64,000 bases of DNA from Acestrorhynchus altus. Lineage: Eukaryota > Chordata > Actinopteri > Characiformes > Acestrorhynchidae. A program made the translations under genes and the position numbers. The notes under the pieces are model-generated. The model worked only from the letters and a program-made list of their open reading frames with translations, was not told where the DNA came from and did no database searches. This document shows positions 10,748 through 24,578 of this stretch, in pieces; the stretch's first letter is position 1; every line of letters begins with the position of its first letter. The DNA is taken from contig CM067507.1 of NCBI GenBank assembly GCA_034509495.1, positions 9,108,820 to 9,172,819 on the forward strand, given 5' to 3'.

Positions 10748-10755
10748 AGCTACAA

Positions 10756-12254
10756 CATACCATGTATTCTCCATCAGACTGTGTGCACTGAACCATGATC
10801 CCTATAACCTGACGATTTAATACATCCCTAATTGCAAATCATTTTACGGTAACTAGAATAATCTCCAGCATTACTGAGGCACAATCATGATGAAAAAAAC
10901 AAAAAACAAAACATGTTTAAGCGCAACCTTAAACAGTTAACCATTTATGTTCAGTACATAGTGTCCAGTGTTTTATGCCCTGCATAAGACCTTTGTTGAC
11001 AATTTTATAAAATGATTCTCAGGTTAGGTTTAGGACAAGGGTGAGGATTAGAATTGGGGCTTAGGTCATTGTAGGTCAGGAAATCTATGCGCTATCCAAA
11101 TAATATCTCTGGCCACTTTGTATGCTTGGTAGATGTTGAGGGGTCCACAGTATAGCTTAACGCAGTTTAGTAACAGTGTATTCCACATCAGTTGCTGGAT
11201 TAATTGACACATCAATGGTTGGACTGACCAACAGGTTTTCACTGTCAATGTAGAGTTTAAGAAACTGAACTACACAGTAATACAGCTATTGTGTGGTCTG
11301 CCCTATAGATTAGTTGAAGATTTGTGAAAATACAGATTAGAACGGAGGGTATTTCAAAGTAGTTATTTTATTATTTTTTTAATGTGAGCATTAAATTCTA
11401 TCCCACAGGAACTGGAGATTACAACACATTTTCCTTCCATAGAAAGAAAGGAAGGAGTGTTTTTCTGATAAAGCAGAAATGAGCTTTTCCACTGGTTTTG
11501 GACTTCACTGGTAGAGCAGAAGTCCTAACACACCAGTTTACCTACCAACAAAAGAGAGAGGAATCAACTGATCACAATCTGTTTTTCTGTGAATGGAACA
11601 AGTTTTGTCTGAAAGAAAAAGTGATTGTGATGGATATGTTTACATCCATCAAAGCTATTTGGTGCCTTGCATCCAGTACTGACTTCAGAACCTGGTAGAA
11701 ATTGAAACCAGCTAATTTATAGAAAGAGTCTTCCAAGAATTCTTAATCCAAATTGAGAAAAGGCATCTTGTTCCACTGGTGCACCAGCCACCTGTATCAA
11801 CTTCATTCTTAGTCTAGCTTGCTTAACTTGAAGAGCAGATGATGTTCAAACAGTGTTACAATATTTATGATTTTCTATAGGGGCCTTTCAAAAATGATTT
11901 TGAAATGATACTTGTTTTTGTATGTTGATGCCTAGGTCTAACAATCATTGTTTGCCACTGTGGGAATATGATGAAAAGTGCTGAAATGCTGCAGGGGTCA
12001 AGCCCTATGATTGATTAAGTGGTTCCGCACTGCAGTAACAACGGAACATACAAGAAAGTTGCAGGTACTTTTGTCTTATTAAAATAAAACATGACCATAT
12101 TCTGCAGTTATTTTGTTACAATTGAAATCTGTGAGTGCTGCATGAATTGAAAAATGAACCTTTAAAAAATCAATCTCAACTTTAGGCAGTAAAATAGCAC
12201 CTTGTATTCTAGCATTTTACTCCTCAAAAAGCTGACACAAGAGGCAAGGCAGAT
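10756..12254. other. Intergenic spacer, nothing recognised
   Basis: AT-rich sequence between the MITE and the presumed 3' end of KIAA1217. Short frames at 11066-11248 and 11498-11698 show no family motif. Confidence 0.5.
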
Positions 12255-13329
12255 GACAAACATGCAGACATTTATTGTTGCCACACCTACTCACCCAAAG
12301 CTCTTTTACTGCTGTGTCATTTTTTAAAGCTTCAGAGGAAACAAAATATCTATTTACAAAATCTATCTGTGCAGGCATTGTAAGTCTTCTCTCCATTTGT
12401 CTACATAGCAGAAAGGCATGCATAGAAACAAACTTTGGTACAATATGTTAACAAAACTAGACTAGATCTCTGAAGAGCAGTTACAGTATATACATGGATA
12501 GTACAGAACGGTATTATGCATCACTGATCATTTACGCATACATTTAGACACAAATCTATTAAATTAAGAGCCGTGGTCTGTTTGCCTGCGGTTCTGTTTG
12601 CCATAACTGAGTTTAAATATAAATCTCCAGTTTCTAACAGTATATTCAAAATAATAATGGTGGACAATTCCAACAACTTTGGCAAACATGGAGAAAAAAC
12701 ATCTGGGCATTACTCAGTATAAGCCTGTTGGTGTTTCCTACTAACAGCTGAAAGACACTGGCAGTGAAATTGAGAACAGAATTTTAGAAAATGTCAATTT
12801 ACTATAAACCATCTACAGATACAGTACAGTATAGGTACAGATAAAAAACACTATGGCTGCAAACAATGTCAAGTAAAAAAAAAAAAAAGTATGGTCATCC
12901 AGTTTTAAACTGTGTTTCTTCAAGTGTAAAACACTCTTTTTTTACACTTATTCTGTATTTTATAATGGTAAGTCTTCTGTCTTAATAATAAAAAAATATT
13001 TTTAATAGAACCAAATGTAAGAAAACCGAACAATCTGAGATGTACAATTAAACAGAATGTCTTTTGATTTGTAAGTCAGTATTAATGTTAGCATGATTCT
13101 CAAGTTGAAAATGGGAGTGACAACTGCTCAAATGCAAAAAAAGAAAAAGTATTGTATGAACAAGCAATGGCATACAAGAAGCCAAACAAAAACAAAGTGC
13201 ACTCTGAACACTAAATGCAACAGAACACAATTGTAAAAAAACATTAAAACAATAAATGAACTTGAGCAAACGAGGTGCAACACTACCTCATTAAGACAAC
13301 AGCAAATGAGAGCAGAGCAGACGAGCATT
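12255..13329 (-). other. kiaa1217: Probable 3' UTR of KIAA1217 with poly(A) signal
   Basis: From the stop codon at 13330 no further coding is seen. A perfect AATAAA on the minus strand (complement of 12271-12276) would end a 3' UTR of about 1.07 kb. The end position is inferred from that signal only. Confidence 0.55.
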
Positions 13330-13827
13330 CTATGAAGCCTCCTTGACGACTGTTCCTGTGGGGATAGCTGACTTTCCAGCACTCCCGTTGTGCGGCCGGT
13401 TGTAACTGACGAAGCTGGGTGTGTGTATGGTTCGGATACTCTTCACACCCTGTGTCAACATGGTGGGGGACAGGGGAGAGTGGGAAGAAGAAGAGGAGGA
13501 GGAAGAGGAGGAAGGTCGGCCATTTTGGGTCTGTGTGGACAAGGAGAGGCCTTTAGTGCTGTGAGTGGGCGTAGCAGGCTTTAGAGAACCGTTAGAGAGG
13601 GAGGGGATATGTGAAGAAGGAGCAGAGATTGAACGAGGGGTGGGAATGGAGGACTTGCTGGAGGGAGAGGAGGAAGGGGCAGCTAAGGAAGGGTTAAATT
13701 GGTTAGTGGCATCAGACTGGGAAGCACCTTTTCCTGTGCTAGAGGAAAAAGCGGGGATTTTAGAGGCAGGCATGGTAGGGGAAGTGGATTTGGGATCTCC
13801 TCCAGATCTCTTAGCACTTCCGTTAGC
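13330..13827 (-). CDS. kiaa1217: KIAA1217 last coding exon E17
   Basis: Encodes ANGSAKRSGGDPKSTSPTMP, SKIPAFSS, a long Ser run and KSIRTIHTPSFVSYN, ending VVKEAS and TAG. The end and the IRTIHTPS motif match the SKT C-terminus. Acceptor ttgttcgcag|GCT, phase 0. Confidence 0.95.
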   Translation of the reverse strand, partial: ANGSAKRSGGDPKSTSPTMPASKIPAFSSSTGKGASQSDATNQFNPSLAAPSSSPSSKSSIPTPRSISAPSSHIPSLSNGSLKPATPTHSTKGLSLSTQTQNGRPSSSSSSSSSSHSPLSPTMLTQGVKSIRTIHTPSFVSYNRPHNGSAGKSAIPTGTVVKEAS

Positions 13828-16800
13828 CTGCGAACAAAGATGCCAGAACACACTGATTGTCAGCCGCAAGCGAACTCACGATGAAGATGTGAAGAACGCT
13901 TTAACACATTTGTATGACATTATTAAGCACTACAGTTAATTTTCAGACATGATCAAAGACAGAAAAAACATTCATTATGACTGAAAGACTAATATACACA
14001 CACATACACAAACACACATATGAGAAGGCAGGGTACATCTTCAGTGTTTTGTTCAGGATTGTGAGTAAAAGCTTGGAAGGTAGGGGAAAGTAAGATCATT
14101 CACGTTTTAACGGAATACTTCAGCTCTCCATCTGCTGCATCTGTATATATACATATGGTCAATGACCTCATATTACAGACAGAAAACCCAATGACCTTAA
14201 CACACACCTGACCAAAGAGGTTATTGCATTTTATGTTTCTCTCTTACAGGAGACTGTTGTAGTTTTATACAGTTACTAGAGGTTAAGAAACCACTAGTTT
14301 CTCTGTTTTCTTATCTTTAATCATTAAAAAATGAGGAATGGTTAAGCAGGAAAGCTGCACATCAAGTTTCCCACTGATCGATCTGTTTAAAGTTATGAAA
14401 TCAAAAAATCATGAGATCATGGCATGAAGTTGTTAGTTATTGGTGTGTTGTTGTCACTTTTATTTTAGTTGACACAGACACAACCACAATTTGCCAATAT
14501 CATATAACTGTGTTGACAATATATCAGTGAAGCCCTCTTTGAAACCAGAGGCAACACAGGTGCAGCAGATTGTTAAACACTGGAGTATTCCTTTCAGAAC
14601 ATTAATGTTTCAAAGTGAGTGATGCACAGTGAAAGGACAACCAACCAGTATGCAAGACCAGAGGAGGCTCCGAGAGGTTTGGAGGAGGTGCATTGTGGGA
14701 GGGTTTCCACAGGGCGGTGGAAGTTTAGTAGGGGGTTGATCCTGGTAGTGAGGGGTGGGGACTCATCCCCTGAGAGGCAAACAGGGGAAAGTGTCCAGGA
14801 TTGGCTTTGGTAGAGAAGCATTTTGGCTAGCACGGAACGTTGTGTTGTGTAAAACACTGACATTTATGGTGTTAGATACCAGCTTTGTAGTTTAGTAGAA
14901 GTAAATTGGGGTGCAGAGTTCAAGTGCAAAATGTGTGATGTAGTTCAAGTTAGTAGTTTAGGCAGCAAGCATGGGGTAGGTAAGGGGCAACACAGTAGAG
15001 TCAGCTGAGAATGAGCTGTGATGGCAGCTCAGGAGACGATAAATATTGTCTTTCAGTTCGGCCATTTTTTAACTGGTCATCTACACAGCACCAAAGCCAC
15101 AAGCAGAGTGAATTTAAGCAGAAGCATTCCATGGTGTTACAAGATAACAGTCACATGCCTTCAGTCATAGCTATTCAAAGCACAGCCACAGAAATGACAA
15201 AAGAGCCATGGTGGCCATAAGCCATTCACGCAAAAGACAGTCTACTCAATTTCTGTTTTTGTAACTTTAACCCTGATGAAGTTCCCTATCCTATCCTATG
15301 GCAGACATACTCTGATATACATGTTCTATGTTAGTATCCCTAAGTGTGTGTCCGTTGGCTGACTGGACCAGTGGTCCTATGACAAAACTACCTGGCGGAA
15401 CTGCCTCTGTGAGTCCTGTAGCTTTTGCTGTTTTGTTGCCCTCTCTCTGTCTGAGGTGCCCGGCTGCTGCCTGGCCTTGGCAGACATGGGCACTGGCATC
15501 CGACTAGTAGGTGACGCCACACTGGCATTCTGCAAGAAGGATTCAAACCAAAAAGGAGAGAAAGGAATAAAAAGAAAGGAACTCAAAGAGATGCCATATT
15601 GGAGGCACCTGTGTAAAATCATCTTCCATAACATTTAACAGCAAATAACTGTTTTGCACATCAGAAAGGAGGTGGAAATTCATGCAAACCAGTCCTCAAC
15701 ACCAGCAAATACTTTATGATTATACCTCAGAACCCATTTCAAAGAATTGAGAAATTGAGACGGTACAAAGTGAAAGTGTGATTGTAAGACTGTGAGTAGT
15801 GTTCTTTGGCTGCCTGAACCCAAGGTTAGAATTTCATCAGAGAACACATGAAGGTAGAGGTGTACCATCAACAACAAAAAACACCCATGAAAACACCAGA
15901 CCAGTGTATACAAATGCCATATATACAATGTTAAAAGCTGAGATCCCACAGTCAGCCCCCTGAACCAGAAGAGAAGGGGTTAGGGATCTGTTGGTAGTCA
16001 TTGGTTAGGTTGGGATTGCTGTGAGGAAGAGGAGGCGGAGAGACCCACTAGTGTTCACTAGTGAAGATGTCAAAGCTATAGAGAGACCTGCTGGGTAGGA
16101 ACCGGTGTGATGGACACGCCTGCTGTGGGGATCAAGGCAGGCCGAGGAAGTAGTTGTGGTTTGGGTTTCTTCCGAAGCCCGGGACCCTTGCTAGAGAGGG
16201 AAGGTTTGGGAGCCAATGTTTTTGAAGGAATTCCTTTGTCAGAAGCCTCAGAAGGTCCAGAGTACTCAGGGTGGTGTGGGTCCTCAGAAGACTTTGGCCC
16301 CATTTCACAGATAGTAGTCTCCAGTTGTTTGATAGTCTGTTCAAGGCTATCAAGGGTCTTGTAAGTGCTCTTTCTGATTTCTTCGGTCCGTCCAAGAGAT
16401 TCATGAGGGTTGGACTCTGATTTTGATGTTTCCTGTTTGGACCGAGCAATTTCAAATCTCTTGGTCTCTTTGTGCTGTTTAAAAGTACCATCTGACTCCT
16501 CTTCATCTTCATAGACCACTACCTGCAAAGTCTTCTTTCCTGTCTTGGTACCAGTCCGAATGGCTTGTGTCAGGGCTGCTAGCTGCTTTTTGGGAAATTT
16601 AAACTTGAACTTTTTCTTAGTATCTTGTTTGGCATCAGAAATTCCCTCTGTTAGCTCTCCTCCATCAGACAATAATGGTGATGATGATGAAATGTTAGAA
16701 CTGTCTCCAGCGACCAAGAAAGAGTTTGTCCTACTTGATCCCTTCCCAGAATCCCTCTTATCTACTTTCTGTTTAACCTGTTCTTGGTTTCTTTCTTCCT

Positions 16801-19800
16801 CATCTTCATTTTCTTCACTTTCCTCTTCTATCCTTTCTTCTGACAGCATCCTCTCAAGCTCTTCTTCACACTCAAAGACGGTGGAAAGGCGTTTGTAGGC
16901 TGAACGGATGTCCATTGGCTCATCAAATATTATAATGACAGGCTTTTTACTCAATCCAGTACTTTTAACATCATCTGGTTCATTACTGTTAGTGACACTT
17001 CCAGAAACCATGTCATTGCCATGTTTGGCATGTGGTTTGCTGCCTACGGTCACAGTTTGCACATTGCCTTTCTTGGCATTGACAAGTTCCTGGTACTCTC
17101 CAGTGGACAAAGCCTGCACTTTGGTATTTGTGATCATGAAGGCAATATTATCAGGGGGAGGAGGAGGCTCACCTCCAGGTAAGTCAGGACTGAGGAAGGT
17201 CTCACTATCATCTTCCACATCTTCATATTTACGTTCTCTAGCCTTGGATGAACCAAGCACAAGTTGTTTTGCCACACTCAGCTCATCAGTAACTGTGCTT
17301 GCTTGGAAAAGGGTCGGGTCAACTCCCCCTAGTGAAACTGGGGCACAAATTGCAGTTGGAGATTCCACCCTCTCCTCTATACTAACTTGGACCTGTGGAG
17401 CCTTGACCACATGGATCTTTCCCTGGGTTGGACTAACAGGGCCTTCTTCTGTTGAAGATTGAGGTTTTGACTTCAGTGAGTTTGGACGGGTAGGTTGTCT
17501 GCAAGGCAGAACACTGTGAAGGCTGGATGTGTTGTCAGGGCCTTTGTTCTTTGGTTTACCAGATGGGCCATCTGTGGATACCTGCAGGTGCTTTTGGGAT
17601 TTGTCAAAAGTATTGACATGTGAGACCTGTGATGGGGATGGTTGTGATGCAATTCTATCAGTTGATTCCTCCAATGTGTCCTTGGTGATCTGCGCTGTGA
17701 CATAGTAGATTACCTTCAATCATCAAAGAAAGAGGGAATGAATAAAGTGCATTAGTATGGTCTTACAACATAGTCAACTGCATGTATTAAAATGTATCTC
17801 ATCCATAATGGCAACATAAAAAACTACATTACATATTTACAAAATTTTTATGAACATAGTACATAATGAAAAACCTCTATCTGTAGTTTAGTTGGTTAAA
17901 ACACTATTTGTAAATGGTGTCAACAAAAATAGCCTCTCACCCCTGGACTCTGACGAACTGTGCTGTTGCCATTTTCATCTGTGGCCAGATCTTTTTCTTC
18001 CCGGATTTCTGTATTCTGCTAGGACAGTTTATGAGAAATCACTTCTCACAAATCACTTCTCACAAATACCCTACCACTCAATTCTCAACCATGAGAATGC
18101 GTTATATTGATTTTACATATTATTAGATATTTAAGCATGTCAGAAATATATTTTGTATTCATGCAGACAAGCTAAGAAATTCACGTCCATTCTAGATTGC
18201 TGATGTAAATCTAATGCATTTGGCATAAACTCCAATGCATTAATATTTAGATTTTTCTTGCAACAAAGCAAAAAGATAATTATAAGAAAAACTGTTTGGA
18301 TTAACCTCACATAAACTATTCTAATTCCGATTGGATCACAAGTTTAAGTAAAAACAGACAATACAATTTAAGAAAAATAGATTTAAGTGGTAGTGATTGA
18401 GTCCACAGAAGCCAAAACATCCTGTACTTGACATCAGATTACACAAAATGTGACAAAAACAGACGATAATTAATAATAGGCCCAAAATGCAAAGGGAGAA
18501 AGGCATTGATCAAGAGGACAAGTTAGAAATTTAAAGCAGGGCATGCAGCAAGGTCAGAAGATCAGAGCACCTGAACTCTAAGGCTATGGTCTCACTGACG
18601 GTAAAGTGGTCTAAGTGGTCTTATTTTACATTGTTCATACTATCTTTTTAATGTGATCAATATCTAACAATAAACTGATGTGCATGTGCAAAATGTCTGC
18701 TCCCAGAAGTTTAGTTTAATTTTCACCGGCATCACAGGTACTATAAAATTTCAGTAGCTGACAGCTGGGTTTAAGACAGAGAACATTTGAGCTCCCTGTA
18801 AAAAGCATTCATGGTTTATTTAATCTTGTGTCTTCCCATGTTTTGGTTCTGCTTTCTAATATTTTATTAGAAGATTTATCTAAGATTTATTAGGTCTGTT
18901 ACCTCACTATCCCGAAACTGAAAACCTCCCTCACCGTTGTCATCCATTTCCTCTTCTCCTCAATGTGCACTGGACTGGGTCACATCGCTGAAAATCTAAA
19001 TATCAAAATTTCAACACTGCATATGGAAGTGACAATGCCACACAGATAACACTCTGCTGTGTGAACTAATATTGATCATAATATGCATTCAAGAGAGCCT
19101 GCACTGCATTCAAGAGAATATGTGCGTTTCTAACATTAAATTATGTAAACAAAGCAATGCTAATTGGCAGTTTCATAGAATTGATTTTGCTAGAATAAGT
19201 AAGATGCTGAACTCATCTTCTAACTTTCAGCTTATTTTCTGTTTTACAAAAATCCTGTTTATTACTGGCAGTATATAAATACAGTATGTAAATGTTTGGT
19301 GAAGAGAGAAAATTCATGAACAAATGCTCTACAAACAATCTGTTTTAATGCAGAATTAAGGTTAATTTGTTTTACCTAAAATAATGGTCACTTTTTTGAA
19401 TTTACAATAAGTTAAAACTATAGAAATTGTCCTCTACAATTAATAGGAAAATGTCTAAATTATTGCAGGTAACTGTATGCATATTCAAGTGGTAATATGC
19501 AAGAAAAGCTAACCCACAAAAGGAAACACACAACACTGATTCACTGCAGCAGAATGCAATAAAACATGTTAGTTTATTGATTGGATAAAAACAAAAAGCC
19601 AATCAAATTTGAAACAATAAAATACAACTGTCTTTAATTCACAAAATAACCGCAAATTCTGACTAATTCTGCTACAAACTAAACAGCACTAGCCATGAGT
19701 TCAGTGAAAATAAAGGGAAAAACAGCTTGTGAAAAGAAAATCAGTGAGAATGTTTGTAAACCCATCAGCATGTACAGTACAGTAAGCAGGATGTGGAAAA

Positions 19801-22399
19801 GGCATACAGGCAGTGTTTAAAGGGCAGCCATCAAGGACAAGCAGTTGACAGGAACAGGCAGCAAGAGGGAGAGCTAAAGGACGTCATGTCCATTACCTTC
19901 TTATCTTTGAGGGGCAGCAAGGCCCCAGGTCTTAGCTCTTTGATCTGTGGTTCTACCAAACCTTTGAGCCCTAAATCCTTATTAGAGCACTTCTGGAAAA
20001 CCTGAAGGGGAATATCAGAATATGTGTGTGTGGGGGGGGGGGTTAGTACCCCATTCACTGACAACAGTATAGCACACTTTCTATTTGAGAAACAAAAGGC
20101 GTTGTTGATTTGTGATGCACAAAGCTAACAACGGAACAGTCCATTGTGCTTACATGGGCGTACTGTGGAAATATGTGGAAAACAGTGTTTGGTACATGAA
20201 TGGACAATACAATTTTAAAGGGGTATATTAAGATATCTCAAATTTCAGGCGTCTACAACACAAATGCAGTTGGGAGGGGTGGGGGGGGGGGTGCGCGTAT
20301 TTTATACACTGCCGATTTTGCAAGGTTTCCCACTGAGAGGTCTGTGATTTTTATTGTAAGTACACTTCAGCTGTGAGCAACATAATCTAAAAACAATCCA
20401 GAAAATCTTCATTTTAATTTTGATTAATTAGCATTTTATTGCATAAAATAAGTTTTTGATACAATAGAAAAACAGAACTTAAATTTTGGTACAGCACACA
20501 CAAGGCTCCACATCTTTCAGATTTCAGGACAACAATGAGTTTCAGCTCCCTCCAAAGATATTCTATTGGGTTCAGGTCTAGAGACTGGCTAGGCCACTCC
20601 AGGACCTTGAAATGCTTTTTACGGAGCCACTGCTTAGTTGCCTTGGCTGTGTGGTTCGGGTCATTGTCAATGATCCACCAAGCCATGATCCATCTTCAAT
20701 GCTCTTACTGAGGGAAGGAGGTAGTTACTTGCTTCACTGTTGAGACAGTGTTCCTGGGGTTGTACTCATCTTTCTTTTTCCTCCAAACATGGTGAATGGA
20801 GTTGAAACCAAAAAGTTCTAGTTTGGTCTCATCTAACCACATGACCTTCTCCCATGCATCTTCTAGATCATCCAGATTGTCACTTGCAAACCTGGGCCTG
20901 GACATGTGCTGGTGTGAGCAGGGGGACTTTGCGTGCCCTGCAGGATTTTAATCCATACCAGAGTACAGTGTACCGATAATAATCTTTGAGACTGTGGTCC
21001 CAGCTCTCTTCATGTCATTGACAAGCACCTCCTGTGTAGTTCTGGGCTGTTTCCTGACCTTTATCAGAATCATCCTTACCCCATGAGGCAAGATGTTGCA
21101 TGGAGCCCCAAACCGAGGAAAATTGAAAGTCATCTTGTGTTACATTTTTTAATAATTGCACCAACAGTTGATGCCTTTTCACCAAGCTGCTTGCCTATTG
21201 TCCTGCAGCCCATCCCAGCCTTGTGCAGGTCTATAATTTTATCCCTGGTGTCCTTAGACAGCTCTTTGGTCTTGGTTGTGGTGGACAGGTGTCTTATTCA
21301 GGTAACAAATTGAAACAGGCACATTTAATACTGGTAATAAGTGCAGAGTAGGAGGCCTTTTTAAAGAAAAACTAAACATGCTGGTTGGCAGGTGATAATA
21401 CTTATTTCATGCAATAAAATTCAAATTATTTATTTAAAAATCCTACAATGTTATTTTAGATTCTGCCTGTCACAGTTGAAGTGTACCTATGATAAAAAGA
21501 TACAAACCTGTCCATTCTTTGTAGGTGGGAAACAAAGTATTAAATTAGGAAACACATCTGAATGATGAACAGAAAGAAAAAAAACTTCCTCTTTAAGCAT
21601 TTACTCTCAGTATCCTACAGGTATACTTGTGTAATTGTACAGTATAATTCTTACTTTGAGGTGCTAAAGAGCAAGGCAAGAAGATTGCATATGTTATAGA
21701 ATATGTTAATATATCTATAAAGCCAATCAAGTCTCGACTTTGATACTCTATAAAAGGACATGACATTCATGTTTGTGAAGTAACCCTGTGGCTCTGCTGC
21801 CATAGAAAAAATGAAGCCCCATCACCAGGAAACATGAACAACAATAATTCTACACACACCAACCTTAACCCAAGTTACGATTCATAACTTCCCTCTTTTT
21901 TAACTTTCAATTAAAACCTTGTACCACAATCCATAGACTATTTTTCAAGTAACCATATGGTGCATTTTGTAAGTGTGTTTTTAAAAGTGCTATATAAATA
22001 GAACCTGATAGAAAAGGTGACTCTGTGGGCTAGATATTTTGAGAAAGTAAGATTTAGAAAAAACCCACAGTGCCATGTTCAGTATAGTTTTGGTCAGCAG
22101 TGTTGTCTTCCTACAGGCTGGGTGGATGTAATTTATGTGGCAACAGACGAGCTATTTTCTGTCATTTTAAGCCCACAAAGTGCACCTTCAAAGTGGTCTT
22201 CAGGATTACCTTATAAACGTGATTTTATGTGTGCACACGTTTATGTATGTTACCTGTAACTCAGCCATTATTTTATCTCCCTCATCATCTTCCTCAAGGA
22301 TAGCAGATGCAGTGATGGGTGGAGGCGTGCATGGCTTGGGCTTAGTCTCCAGAGGGCTCTTCAGTTTAAGTTGAGGCTCCCCTTCACCATCCTGTAGAA

Positions 22400-22437
<38 letters not shown>

Positions 22438-24218
22438 TGTCAAACCATTCACAAGTCTGAATAAAAAAGTCAGACTAATTGCCCAAATAATTAATAATAT
22501 AAATAACATTAATAGGTCTGGTATTAAATTTGATCCATTAAGATAATAATGCAGCATATTATGTATGTTATGAAGTTTAAGTCATTTACTTAAATAGAGT
22601 TCTTGAATTTGTTTTAAACTGTCATGTTGGTACAGCTACCTAACTGTACTACTTGTAAAATAATAATTTAATGTGGTTATTGGAATAATACATTTAATTA
22701 TATGTTGAAGACTGATCAATTTGATTATGATCATGAATATGTCTTTTAATAAAAGCACCAATAACAAATATCACACAAATCTCTCTAAAACCACTCTAAA
22801 ACGTGGCCTCTCATGGCTTGCTGCTTTGTTTTAAATCAATATTTATCCCCAAGCTGCTTTAAATAATCAGTAAATAATTGGACATATGCTTAAGCCTGCC
22901 ACAGCAAATTTGTACAGAACTGAACAATGACAAAATAATGACGTTTCTTAATCATTGAATTCAGGTGTCATGTCTGCCATTTATCAGTCCTGTTCACATC
23001 TGTCTTCTATCATTTTGTCTCTCCCCATACTCCTAAGCACAGAGTTTGTGTTTGTTTTGGTTTTGTCTCCTCCTTTGCTCTGCCCATTTCCATCTGTGTC
23101 TCATTTGTAACCTTGCCCCTTCATAATCAGTTCACTACATGTGTGTCCAATGTTGTCTTGTATTTAAGACCATTTGTCACAGTCTGTCTTTGTCAGTCCT
23201 TTTGTTTCCTTCGTGGTTTGTTTGTCAGAAGAGATTCTGTTGGTTTGTAGGTCTGTTCTCATGCTGTTCCTATTTTTTGTTTTGTTTTTGTGTCATAGTA
23301 CCCCAGTTTGTTTGTTAGTATCCCAGTTGTTTTACTTTATTTTTATTAAATCCTCAACCCTAGCGTTTACCTCTGCTTCCCTGGTCTGTCTGTTCAGATC
23401 ACATTCCTGACATCCGGTGTTTCTTTCAGTCCCAATAACAGGGGTAACAGGTGTATAAAATCAAGCACCCCAAATGCCATCTGCTTTTACTAACACTTGT
23501 GAAGGTATTGGTCATTCTAAAGTGCTCACTGAATTTAAGAATAGTACTGTAATAGGATTCCACCACTGCAACAAGTGAATCCATGAAATTTCATCCAGCC
23601 TATATATTTCATGAATTGAAACAGGCCACAAGGTACAGAGTGGAGTCAATTTTGGGGAAAGAGTATGGGTAAGGCCTTTTATGTTCTTGCACTAGTGTTT
23701 CCCAAGCATGTGATTGGGTGAGTCTGGTGTGAAAGATCTTAACTGGCTAATAAAGAGCCTTAATCTCAAGCCCATCAAACATTTAGCATGAACTAGGACA
23801 GAGGAGAGCCAGGCCCTCACAAATGCTGTTCTGAATGAATGTGGAAAAATTCCCTAAATATTTTAGAAACCCTTCCCAAGGATTTTTATGTCATAAAAAC
23901 TCTTGTAGGTATAATGTGAAGATGTTGCATTAATTTTGTCCATACAGGGTATTTGTTCTGCTTTTGCAAACAGTGCTCAGACACAACTGTCAGCTGCCTG
24001 TGTGTACAAGCTTACATATGTGTTATGACCACAACCTCTATGCAAATCTTTTCTCACCTATTTTCAGTCACACTGCTAAATATGGGTTGCATTTACACAC
24101 TTATCTGATGCATCTGAAGTGTTTTCCTTTTCTGCATGTGTCTTCAAACTACCAAGTATTCAGAACTGACAAGCAAATTGTAGACCCGTGTTCTGTTAGG
24201 CTTTACTAGGGAATCATG

Positions 24219-24266
<48 letters not shown>

Positions 24267-24509
24267 TACTAATATATATTCTACTAATATATATATTCTA
24301 CTAAGACCTTTCTCAGAATTAAAGATGGATGTGGTCTGTGTCAGTTGGAAACAAGTAAAACTTTAGTCTCTAGGATAGTAACAAAGAAAACTTTACCCTG
24401 TGGATAATCAAACAGAAATATCCACAATCCATAATATTTCAAAAGTAGGGATCAAATTACATGGCAGATAACAAACAAAAACAAATGTAAATATGTAGTA
24501 GATTATAAA

Positions 24510-24578
<69 letters not shown>

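Noticed and set aside
13390..13939. Plus-strand frames opposite KIAA1217 exon E17
   Set aside because: Shadows of the Ser-rich last exon.
16107..17462. Plus-strand frames of 85-184 codons opposite KIAA1217 exon E15
   Set aside because: Antisense shadows of the long exon; the minus-strand reading is clearly SKT.
20414..21133. Possible functional transposase gene
   Set aside because: The Tc1 transposase is split into three fragments by stops and shifts and lacks a continuous catalytic domain.
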